Assembly (NCBI RefSeq): GCF_015223065.1
Contig: NZ_JADFBY010000001.1
Coordinates: 1,054,001 to 1,118,000 of the forward strand
Direction: 5' to 3'
From: Mucilaginibacter sp. JRF
GTDB taxonomy: Bacteria; Bacteroidota; Bacteroidia; Sphingobacteriales; Sphingobacteriaceae
Length of the DNA: 64,000 nucleotides
In this document: positions 37,784 through 45,501 of the stretch, piece by piece
Numbering within the stretch: the first letter of the stretch is position 1
Layout: every line of letters starts with the position of its first letter
The notes under the pieces: model-generated
What the model saw: only the letters and a program-made list of their open reading frames with translations
Told to the model about the DNA's origin: nothing
Databases searched by the model: none
Program-made: the position numbers and the translations under genes

Positions 37784-39829
37784 ATGGATAACCCGACTTT
37801 AAAGTCAAAAAATGATAGTTTACATGATAGCTTGCTGATACAGGTTCTTTCATCATCAGCTTATGCTACAGCAATATATACAAGCGAGAAACTACATATA
37901 GGTTTTGTGAACGATGGTATGCTGCGTATTTGGGGTAAAGACCGCGGTGTGATGGGTAAAACATTTGAGGAGGCTATACCTGAAATGGAAGGTCAGCCGT
38001 TTACCGATTTGTTAAAGCAGGTATGGCATACAGGCGTTACCTATACAGCCGAGAATACCCCTGCCGACCTGGTTGTTGATGGCGAACTGCAAACATTTTA
38101 TTTTGATTTTGAATACCGCCCCATAAAAAGCGATACCGGCGATGTATACAGCATATTGCATACCGCGGTTGATGTTACTGAAGAGATTAGGCAGGGTAAA
38201 GTTATTGTTGAAAAGGAAAACCACGAGCAGGAACTATTTGAAGAACTCGCGGCATCAAACGAGGAACTTACCGCTATAAATGAAGAATACCTTGCTACCA
38301 ACGAGGAGCTTTCGGCCACTAACGAAGAATTAACGGCTACTATTGAGGAACTGGCTCAATCGCAAATGGAACTGCGCTACAGCAAATCAAAGGTTGAGCA
38401 AATACTTAATTCGCTTGCCGCGCCCGTGGTTGTTTTGCAGGGGCATGATTTTATTATCAGATCGGTTAACCAGGCTATACTTGATTTTTGGAATAAAACA
38501 GTTGACCAGGTATTGGGTAAACCGATGCTCGAGGTATTCCCCGAGGTTGGCGAACAGATATTCCCCACAATATGGAAACATGTGCTTGATACCGGCGAAA
38601 CTGTAGTTAAGGAAGAAGTTGCAGTATATTATAAGAATGATGACGGTACAGAGCGCCGTTTCCTGGCCGATTTCCATTACCAACCACTGCGCGATCTGGA
38701 TGGAAAAGTGAACCGTGTACTGGCAACGGTAATTGATAACACCGAGCGTATACTGGCACGCAAAACCATTGAAAAGGCCGAGGAACAATTGCGCCTGGCT
38801 ATCGAATCATCAAAATTGGGCACCTGGCATATTGATGCTAAAACTTATGAGTTTTTACCATCAATACGGATGAAAAGCTTTTTCGGATATAACGAGGAAG
38901 ATTACATGAGTTATAATGATGCCCTGGCGCTTATTAGTGATGATTGCCGCGATCGTGTTAAAAACGCTATGCGCAACGCCATGACCAAAGGCATTCACTT
39001 CGACGAGGAGTTTAGCCTGCGTACCCGCGAAAGTCAGCAGCTACGCTGGTTTAGGGCTACAGGCAAATTATATGAGGATAAGGACGATGGTAACAAATAC
39101 TTCTCGGGCACATTACTTGATGTAACAGAGGCCAAGGAAGATGATATACGTAAAAATGATTTTATAGGTATGGTAAGCCACGAGCTTAAAACACCGCTTA
39201 CATCACTTAATGCCTATTTGCAAATGCTAACCGCGAAGGCACATAAGGCCGAGGATGTTTTTACAGCACAAGCATTGGGCAAGGCCGGTACGCAGGTTAA
39301 AAAAATGACCTCGCTCATCAATGGTTTCCTTAATGTGTCAAGGCTGGAATCGGGCAAGATATATCTGGAAAAACAAGAGTTTGACCTGGAGCAACTGGTT
39401 GATGAGGTTGAGGACGAGATGAAGCTGATCCATACCAGTCACCCGATAATTTTTAACCGCTGCAAACCTGTAATTGTAGATGCTGACAGGGATAAAATAG
39501 GTCAGGTAATTAATAATTACTTAAGCAACGCTATTAAATACTCACCTAAAGGCAGCCCAATTGTAGTTGAATGCTCTGAAACTGACGGCCGTGTACGCGT
39601 TACCGTGAAAGATGGCGGTATTGGTATTCAGGATCAGGATAAACACAAGCTGTTTGACCGTTATTATCGAGTTAGCAACAACCAAACCCAAACCGTTAGC
39701 GGCTTTGGCATCGGCTTATATTTATGTGCCGAGATAATACGCAGGCATGAGGGCGAAATAGGCGTTGACAGCGAGCCGGGTAAAGGTTCGGCATTTTACT
39801 TTGAGCTGCCTGCCATCAATAACAGCTAA
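37784..39829 (+). CDS. PAS-domain sensor histidine kinase
   Basis: The 681-residue kinase has an N-terminal PAS domain (about residues 10-130), then a long coiled coil rich in NEELxATNEEL heptads (about 145-200), two further PAS domains, and a HisKA/HATPase core. The phospho-acceptor histidine is H466 in VSHELKTPL. ATP-binding boxes are visible as NYLSNAIKYSPKG, DGGIGI and GFGIGLYLC. There is no signal peptide or transmembrane segment, so it is probably cytosolic. No response regulator gene adjoins it (orphan kinase). Its signal is unknown. Confidence 0.92.
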   Translation: MDNPTLKSKNDSLHDSLLIQVLSSSAYATAIYTSEKLHIGFVNDGMLRIWGKDRGVMGKTFEEAIPEMEGQPFTDLLKQVWHTGVTYTAENTPADLVVDGELQTFYFDFEYRPIKSDTGDVYSILHTAVDVTEEIRQGKVIVEKENHEQELFEELAASNEELTAINEEYLATNEELSATNEELTATIEELAQSQMELRYSKSKVEQILNSLAAPVVVLQGHDFIIRSVNQAILDFWNKTVDQVLGKPMLEVFPEVGEQIFPTIWKHVLDTGETVVKEEVAVYYKNDDGTERRFLADFHYQPLRDLDGKVNRVLATVIDNTERILARKTIEKAEEQLRLAIESSKLGTWHIDAKTYEFLPSIRMKSFFGYNEEDYMSYNDALALISDDCRDRVKNAMRNAMTKGIHFDEEFSLRTRESQQLRWFRATGKLYEDKDDGNKYFSGTLLDVTEAKEDDIRKNDFIGMVSHELKTPLTSLNAYLQMLTAKAHKAEDVFTAQALGKAGTQVKKMTSLINGFLNVSRLESGKIYLEKQEFDLEQLVDEVEDEMKLIHTSHPIIFNRCKPVIVDADRDKIGQVINNYLSNAIKYSPKGSPIVVECSETDGRVRVTVKDGGIGIQDQDKHKLFDRYYRVSNNQTQTVSGFGIGLYLCAEIIRRHEGEIGVDSEPGKGSAFYFELPAINNS

Positions 39830-39894
39830 AACAGATTTTAATAATAAAAAGGCGATACCATGCTCAAAAAGCGTGGTATTGTTATTTTTGCCGC

Positions 39895-40278
39895 ATGGAT
39901 ATCGAAGAAAGAATACAACAGTCAGAAACGCGCATGTTCAGACCCATATTTCCGGGCGACACGAACCACTATGATACCCTGCATGGTGGCAATGCCATGT
40001 TCATGATGGATGAGGTGGCTTTTATGGCTGCAACCCGGTTTAGCCGTAAACGTGTGGTTACGGTATCTTCTGATCGTATCGATTTCAATAAACCTATCCC
40101 GGCAGGTACTATTGTTGAGTTGATAGCCCGTGTGGTTCATGTAGGTAATACCAGTCTGAAAGTTTTGGTTGAAATATTCATCGAAGAAATGTACTCAGAG
40201 CATCGCGAAAAAGCCATTACCGGTACATTTACTTTCGTGGCCATTGATGAGCATAAAAACCCTATAAAGGTTTTATAG
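39895..40278 (+). CDS. Acyl-CoA thioesterase (hotdog fold)
   Basis: This 127-residue protein has the hotdog-fold thioesterase pattern: HYDTLHGGNAMFMMDEVAFMAA (the active-site region NxxGGxxxxxxDE) and later RVVHVGNTSLKV. It hydrolyses acyl-CoA esters, probably short chain as in YciA-like proteins, though substrate range is a guess. The stop overlaps the convergent epimerase-like gene by 6 bp. Confidence 0.86.
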   Translation: MDIEERIQQSETRMFRPIFPGDTNHYDTLHGGNAMFMMDEVAFMAATRFSRKRVVTVSSDRIDFNKPIPAGTIVELIARVVHVGNTSLKVLVEIFIEEMYSEHREKAITGTFTFVAIDEHKNPIKVL

Positions 40279-40944
40279 GGCAGGCGGATAGGCCAGTCGC
40301 TTAATATCAGGCACTTCAATAATGGTTTTATTATAATCGCGCAGCGTGATGTTGATCATGGCATCACCAACCTGTTTAAGTGTGCTGGTGGCATTAGGCC
40401 AAAGCGCTTTAAACACCGGGAACAGCCAGCCGATATATTTATAAAGCTTAAGCGTATTCTTTAAACCCGGCGTTGGTTTCATAAATCCTGGCCTGAAATT
40501 ATATACTTTCCTGAACGGGAGCTTTGCCAGATCATTCTCCGTACGGCCTTTTACACGTGCCCACATTACACGGCCGGTTTCGCTGCTATCAGTACCACTG
40601 CCCGATACATAGCAGAATACCATATCCGGATTAATGGCTGAAAGAGTTTTGGCAAAGCCCAGGGTTAAGTTATAAGTCAGATTTGTATACTCCTCCTCTC
40701 CTTTACCTACCGAACTTACACCCGCGCAAAAATAGCAGGCATTGTAATCGCTCAACTGATCGGCAATGGCAGATATATCTGAAAGATCAGCATGAATGAC
40801 CTCTTTAACTTTTGTATGCACCACGCCTGATGGGCGACGGTTTATCAGCAAAACAGCTTCAACGTGTGGGTTGTTAAGGCATTCGTGCATTACGCCCTCA
40901 CCTACCATACCCGTTGCGCCTGTTATAATTGCTTTTATTTTCAT
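40273..40944 (-). CDS. NAD(P)-binding Rossmann-fold oxidoreductase/epimerase-like
   Basis: The 223-residue protein opens with the nucleotide-binding sequence IITGATGMVGEGVMHECL and resembles short NAD(P)-binding proteins (atypical SDR, NmrA-like or epimerase family). Conserved internal YVSGSGTDSSETGRVMWARVKGR suggests a catalytic Ser/Lys region. The substrate is unknown. It is convergent with the thioesterase gene and divergent from the MOSC gene. Confidence 0.8.
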   Translation of the reverse strand: MKIKAIITGATGMVGEGVMHECLNNPHVEAVLLINRRPSGVVHTKVKEVIHADLSDISAIADQLSDYNACYFCAGVSSVGKGEEEYTNLTYNLTLGFAKTLSAINPDMVFCYVSGSGTDSSETGRVMWARVKGRTENDLAKLPFRKVYNFRPGFMKPTPGLKNTLKLYKYIGWLFPVFKALWPNATSTLKQVGDAMINITLRDYNKTIIEVPDIKRLAYPPAL

Positions 40945-41027
40945 GTAAGTTTTATAGGTTATGTATCTGTATAAACGATTTGACAGGATTAAGATTTTAA
41001 ATAATTTTACATTTTTAAGCTTTTATT

Positions 41028-41852
41028 ATGCTCAAAGTATCGGCACTGTACATTTATCCCGTAAAATCATTAGGTGGCATTGAGCTGCAACAGGCTGAAG
41101 TTACCGACCGGGGTTTGAAGTACGACCGCCGCTGGCTACTTGTTGACGCCGAGAATCGTTTTATGACCCAGCGCGACTTTGCACCAATGGCTCTGTTAAA
41201 AGTAGCTATTACTCCTGATGGTTTGCAGGTAACCCACACGCCCGATGCTGCTACCATAACCGTACCGTTTGAACCACAAACCGATGATAAGTTTGATGTA
41301 ACCATTTGGGAAAGTGTTTGCCCGGCCATAAGGGTGAGTGATGAGGTAGATGCCTGGTTTAGCCGTATATTAAACATGCCCTGCAAACTGGTACACATGC
41401 CCGAGGATACACACCGTAAGGTTGACATCAGGTATGCCCATAGCGGCGAGATCACCACCTTTGCTGATGATTATCCATTTCTATTGATCGGCGAAGAATC
41501 ACTTAACGATCTGAATAGTCGTTTGGTTGAGCCATTGCCCATGAACCGCTTTCGCCCGAATATCGTGTTCAGCGGTGGTGAACCTTATGCTGAAGATATC
41601 ATCAATAAATTCACTATAAACCATATCCGTTTTCAGGGTGTAAAGCTTTGTGCCCGTTGTGTTATGACCACCATTGACCAGGAAACAGGCGTGAAAAATA
41701 AAGAGCCACTTAAAACGCTTGCCGGTTATCGCCGTAAGGGACAAAAGATATTATTCGGGCAAAACGTTATACATAAAGGTACCGGAATTATCAGTGTTGG
41801 CGATGAACTGACGAACATTAGCTTACATAATGAAGAACGTTTTTTAGTATGA
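41028..41852 (+). CDS. MOSC domain-containing protein
   Basis: The 274-residue protein has the MOSC N-terminal beta-barrel domain (ALYIYPVKSLGGIELQQAEV, LKYDRRWLLVD) and a C-terminal MOSC domain with FQGVKLCARCVMTTIDQETG that supplies the conserved cysteine. MOSC proteins bind molybdenum cofactor or sulfur carriers and act on N-hydroxylated compounds (YcbX, mARC). An electron donor domain is absent. It lies upstream of the Rrf2 gene with about 110 bp of spacer. Confidence 0.86.
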   Translation: MLKVSALYIYPVKSLGGIELQQAEVTDRGLKYDRRWLLVDAENRFMTQRDFAPMALLKVAITPDGLQVTHTPDAATITVPFEPQTDDKFDVTIWESVCPAIRVSDEVDAWFSRILNMPCKLVHMPEDTHRKVDIRYAHSGEITTFADDYPFLLIGEESLNDLNSRLVEPLPMNRFRPNIVFSGGEPYAEDIINKFTINHIRFQGVKLCARCVMTTIDQETGVKNKEPLKTLAGYRRKGQKILFGQNVIHKGTGIISVGDELTNISLHNEERFLV

Positions 41853-41937
41853 TAAAAGTTCGTTGAATTCACCGAAAACCCTTCTTATAGCCATTATTCT
41901 ACAAAAAAGGTATTCTTTATATATAACATATATCTTA

Positions 41938-41945
41938 TATCTTTG
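41938..41945 (+). promoter_or_regulatory. Putative -7 element of the Rrf2 gene
   Basis: TATCTTTG fits the Bacteroidota TAnnTTTG -7 consensus and lies 20 bp upstream of the Rrf2 ATG. A TTTA rather than TTTG at the expected -33 spacing weakens the call. Confidence 0.5.
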
Positions 41946-41964
41946 CAAATTGTATCTTTAAACG

Positions 41965-42402
41965 ATGCTGTCGAAAAAAACAAAGTACGCTATTAAAGCT
42001 TTGGTTGTTCTGGGTAAAAACACAGACAAACCACCTATGCAGATCTCAAAGATCGCGGAGGAAGAACGCATACCTAAAAAATTCCTTGAACAAATACTGC
42101 TCGACCTGCGAAACGCTGGTTTTTTGTATAGTAAAAAAGGTGCCGGAGGTGGTTACAGTCTTAACAAAGACCCGAAAGACATTTACCTGGTAAGCATTAT
42201 GCGTATTACCGATGGCCCTATTGCCATGGTGCCTTGCGCAAGCCTCAACTTTTACCATAAATGCGATGAATGCCACCAGGAAACTACCTGTGGTATACGT
42301 AGTGTTTTTGTTGATGTGCGCGATGCTACGCTAAAAATACTCTCAGAAACAAGCGTAGCGGATATTATAGCAAGAGAGAACACGCTCATTACCAATATAT
42401 AG
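41965..42402 (+). CDS. Rrf2 family transcriptional regulator
   Basis: This 145-residue regulator has the Rrf2 winged helix (KKTKYAIKALVVLG, ISKIAEEERIPKKFLEQIL, GAGGGYSL) and four cysteines in the effector region (C91, C100, C103, C109). IscR-type members bind an Fe-S cluster with three cysteines, whereas CymR senses cysteine metabolism via CysK. The neighbour is the sulfate assimilation operon, so it is the best local candidate for its regulator. Which type it is cannot be decided from the sequence. Confidence 0.88.
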   Translation: MLSKKTKYAIKALVVLGKNTDKPPMQISKIAEEERIPKKFLEQILLDLRNAGFLYSKKGAGGGYSLNKDPKDIYLVSIMRITDGPIAMVPCASLNFYHKCDECHQETTCGIRSVFVDVRDATLKILSETSVADIIARENTLITNI

Positions 42403-42468
42403 TATGAATTGCATAATTCATGCTATTGTAATTTTGAATTAAAGTCTATTATTTCCCTATAGAATATA

Positions 42469-42476
42469 TATATTTG
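42469..42476 (+). promoter_or_regulatory. Putative -7 element before the Cys leader
   Basis: TATATTTG fits TAnnTTTG. Transcription would start close to 42480-42484, so the leader ORF at 42484 may be on an almost leaderless RNA. No good -33 TTTG is visible at normal spacing, so the promoter may need an activator such as the Rrf2 protein. Confidence 0.5.
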
Positions 42477-42483
42477 TGACATT

Positions 42484-42552
42484 ATGAAAATTACTTATAT
42501 TTATATGCAATTGATGTGCTGCTGCTGGCAAAGTGCAGATAATGGGCTATAA
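42484..42552 (+). CDS. Cys-codon leader peptide upstream of sulfite reductase
   Basis: A 22-codon ORF reads MKITYIYMQLMCCCWQSADNGL and ends in TAA. Three consecutive TGC codons (42517-42525) follow a Met codon. It is too short to be an ordinary gene. Its position, 22 bp before an intrinsic terminator and 82 bp before the sulfite reductase start, is that of a ribosome-mediated attenuator. The pairing GGCTA (42545-42549, around the leader's stop) with TAGCC (42583-42587, next to the terminator's 5' arm) could act as antiterminator when a ribosome stalls at the Cys codons. A ribosome that reaches the stop would cover it. The mechanism is inference; the ORF and hairpin are visible. Confidence 0.75.
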   Translation: MKITYIYMQLMCCCWQSADNGL

Positions 42553-42574
42553 GTATAAAACAAGCGATATTAAC

Positions 42575-42609
42575 GCCTCTTTTAGCCAAAAGCAAAAAGA
42601 GGCTTTTTT
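42575..42609 (+). terminator. Intrinsic attenuator terminator before sulfite reductase
   Basis: GCCTCTTTT (42575-42583) pairs perfectly with AAAAGAGGC (42595-42603) around an 11-nt loop, followed at once by six T residues. The sulfite reductase ATG lies 25 nt further on, so this terminator stands inside the 5' leader of the operon rather than at a gene end. Confidence 0.88.
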
Positions 42610-42634
42610 ATAATATAACCACCAACTTTTAATT

Positions 42635-44725
42635 ATGCAAAGCTTCAGAACAGAACTGGAGAACCCTGTAGTTGAAAAAGATATTATTGATCTTGAACGG
42701 AAGATACGTCTGTTTAGGGAAGGTAAGATACACGACGAAAAGTTCAGGAGCCTGCGCCTTGCGCGCGGTGTTTATGGCCAGCGACAGCCGGGTGTGCAAA
42801 TGGTGCGCATCAAATTACCATTCGGTAAAGTTACGTTTAAGCAATTGCTTACCATTGCCGATATATCCGACGAGTATGGCAGCAGCAACCTGCATTTAAC
42901 CACACGCCAGGATATTCAGATACATTATGTAAGTCTTGACCGTACGCCCGAGCTTTGGGCAAGGCTTGAGCAGGATGATATTACCCTGCGCGAAGCTTGC
43001 GGTAATACCGTTCGTAACGTAACTGCCGCCCCTACTGCCGGCATCGACCCAAAGGAACCTTTTGATGTATCGCCGTACGCGCATGCTACGTTTGAATATT
43101 TTTTGCGTAACCCTATCTGTCAGGAAATGGGTCGTAAATTCAAAATGTCGTTTTCGGCTACTGATAGCGATGAAGCATTCAGCTATATCCACGATCTGGG
43201 TTTTATACCTAAAGTAAATGCCAATGGCGAGCGTGGTTTTAAAGTACTTTTAGCCGGCGGACTTGGTGCACAGCCATTTTTGGCAAGCGCAGTTGAGGAG
43301 TTTCTGCCCGAAGATCAATTAATCCCATACATCGAGTCGGTTATCCGTGTATTCGATCGTTACGGCGAACGTAATAACCGTAATAAAGCTCGTTTAAAAT
43401 ACCTGGTACAAAAATTAGGATTGGATGAGGTATTGCGCTTAGCTAAAGAAGAGCGTGTTGCCAACAAGGTAAAAACTTACGCAATTAACCGCGAAGCACT
43501 TCCTCAACCTGCTCTGCCTGATACTACTGTTTATGCTGATGCGCAACCGGCTAACCCGTTGCGTTACGAGCAATGGCTGGCTACCAACGTATTTGAGCAA
43601 AAGCAGGAAGGTTTTTATGGTGTATATATCAAAGTACCGGTCGGCGATATTGATACGGCTACCGCCCGTAAATTGGTTGATGTTTTAAAGCCATTAGTTG
43701 CTGATGAATTGCGCATCACCCAAAACCAAGGGTTGCTGTTAAAATATGTACGTAAAGAAGCTTTAACGGCTTTATATAATGGTTTAACTGAGTTGGAGCT
43801 TTCGGCCCCCGGTTTTGATAGCGTTGCTGATGTAACCACCTGCCCCGGTACCGATACCTGTAACCTGGGTATATCAAACAGCATGACCATGGCTCGTGTG
43901 TTGGAGAATGTGATCTATACAGAGTATGAAGATTTCATTTATAACCGTGAGATCAAGATCAAAATAAGCGGTTGTATGAATTCATGTGGTCAGCATGGTT
44001 TAGCGCATATCGGCCTGCATGGCAGTTCACTGAAAGCGGGCACCAAGGTTTTACCATCAGTACAGGTTATGCTTGGTGGTGGTACCGTAGGTAATGGCGT
44101 TGGCCGTGTTGCGGAGCGTGTGGTTAAGGTTCCTGCAAAAAGGGCTACAAGTGTTTTACGTTCGTTACTTGATGATTATAAGACCAACTCAATAACCGAC
44201 GAAACATACCACAACTATTACGATCGTCAGGGTAAGGATTATTTTTACCGCCTGTTGAAACCACTTGCAGACCTGACCAACTTAACAGAAGAAGAATTTG
44301 TTGATTGGGGCCACGAAGAAACATTTGTTACCGCCATTGGCGTAGGCGAATGTGCCGGTGTGGTTATTGATTTGGTAGCTACCCTGCTATACGAATCAGA
44401 AGAAAAGCTGGGTTGGGCTAATGATGCGTATGCCGAAAGCCGCTGGGCCGACGCTATTTATCACGCTTATAGTGTATTTGTAAGTTCAGCCAAAGCATTG
44501 TTGCTCGATAAAGGTATAAACAGCAGCACACAGGCGGGTGTTATTAAAGAGTTTGACGCGCAGTATGTTGAAACAGGCGAAATTACACTTGATTCAACCT
44601 TTACTGATTTGGTTTTGCAGATCAACAAAAATGAACCATCTGAAGAGTTTGCGACCAGCTACCTGGCACAAGCCACTCAATTTTTAAATGACAGCAAAGC
44701 GAAAAGGGAGGCTTTGGTAAAATAA
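42635..44725 (+). CDS. Sulfite reductase (siroheme/4Fe-4S) with C-terminal HEPN-like domain
   Basis: This 696-residue enzyme is of the ferredoxin-dependent sulfite/nitrite reductase family. Two NirD-type half-domains are visible (LHLTTRQDIQIHYV in the first, LRITQNQGLLLKYV in the second), and the siroheme-[4Fe-4S] cysteines are TTCPGTDTCNLGIS and GCMNSCGQHG. It reduces sulfite to sulfide. About 140 residues at the C terminus are extra: a helical part (ECAGVVIDLVATLLYESEEKLGWANDAYAE) resembling a HEPN domain. It opens the assimilation operon, preceded by the Cys leader. Confidence 0.9.
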   Translation: MQSFRTELENPVVEKDIIDLERKIRLFREGKIHDEKFRSLRLARGVYGQRQPGVQMVRIKLPFGKVTFKQLLTIADISDEYGSSNLHLTTRQDIQIHYVSLDRTPELWARLEQDDITLREACGNTVRNVTAAPTAGIDPKEPFDVSPYAHATFEYFLRNPICQEMGRKFKMSFSATDSDEAFSYIHDLGFIPKVNANGERGFKVLLAGGLGAQPFLASAVEEFLPEDQLIPYIESVIRVFDRYGERNNRNKARLKYLVQKLGLDEVLRLAKEERVANKVKTYAINREALPQPALPDTTVYADAQPANPLRYEQWLATNVFEQKQEGFYGVYIKVPVGDIDTATARKLVDVLKPLVADELRITQNQGLLLKYVRKEALTALYNGLTELELSAPGFDSVADVTTCPGTDTCNLGISNSMTMARVLENVIYTEYEDFIYNREIKIKISGCMNSCGQHGLAHIGLHGSSLKAGTKVLPSVQVMLGGGTVGNGVGRVAERVVKVPAKRATSVLRSLLDDYKTNSITDETYHNYYDRQGKDYFYRLLKPLADLTNLTEEEFVDWGHEETFVTAIGVGECAGVVIDLVATLLYESEEKLGWANDAYAESRWADAIYHAYSVFVSSAKALLLDKGINSSTQAGVIKEFDAQYVETGEITLDSTFTDLVLQINKNEPSEEFATSYLAQATQFLNDSKAKREALVK

Positions 44726-45501
44726 TGACTAACAACACACAAAATATTACTCCGCGTATCACTTTAGTTGGCGCAGGCCCGGGTGATGCCGATCTGATTA
44801 CTATAAAAGGCATTAAAGCATTACAAACCGCTGATGTGGTTTTGTATGATGCTTTGGTGAACGATGAACTGCTTGACCTTGCTCCTGCCCATGTTATCAA
44901 AATATATGTAGGTAAACGTTCGGGCGATCAAACACATTCTCAGGCAAGTATCAACCAATTAATGGTTGACTATGCCTTTAACTATGGCCATGTGGTGCGC
45001 CTTAAAGGTGGCGATCCGTTTGTATTTGGTCGTGGATTTGAGGAGATCAAATTTGCCGCTCAGCATAATATTCAGGCGCAGGTAGTGCCTGGTATTTCGA
45101 GCTCTATTGGAGTGCCTGAATTGCAGCAAATACCTGTTACTCACCGTGGCTTAAGCGAAAGTTTTTGGGTAGTTACCGGTACTACTGCAAGCGGTAAAAT
45201 ATCATCAGACCTTATAGATGCCGCTAAAAGTAAAGCTACTGTAGTGGTATTGATGGGCATTCATAAACTGGCAGAGATAGCAGAAGTATTCAAGGCAGAA
45301 GGTAAAACTAATTTACCGGCAGCTGTAATACAAAGCGGTACAACCGCTAACGAAAAAGTGGCTATAGCTACCGTTGACACTATTGTTGACGCGGTTGCCG
45401 AAAAACAGATCACTTCACCGGCACTTATTGTGTTTGGCGAAGTAGTATCGCTACACCCCGACTTTAAACAGATCAAAGCTTTGTATGACACAACTGCCTG
45501 A
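44725..45501 (+). CDS. cobA: Uroporphyrinogen-III C-methyltransferase
   Basis: This SAM-dependent methyltransferase makes precorrin-2 for siroheme. The 258-residue protein has the family signature VGAGPGDADLITIKG near the N terminus and GGDPFVFGRGFEE in the middle. It overlaps the stop of the sulfite reductase gene (TAATG), the enzyme that needs siroheme. The length is normal. It overlaps the next gene (45485) by 17 bp. Confidence 0.94.
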   Translation: MTNNTQNITPRITLVGAGPGDADLITIKGIKALQTADVVLYDALVNDELLDLAPAHVIKIYVGKRSGDQTHSQASINQLMVDYAFNYGHVVRLKGGDPFVFGRGFEEIKFAAQHNIQAQVVPGISSSIGVPELQQIPVTHRGLSESFWVVTGTTASGKISSDLIDAAKSKATVVVLMGIHKLAEIAEVFKAEGKTNLPAAVIQSGTTANEKVAIATVDTIVDAVAEKQITSPALIVFGEVVSLHPDFKQIKALYDTTA

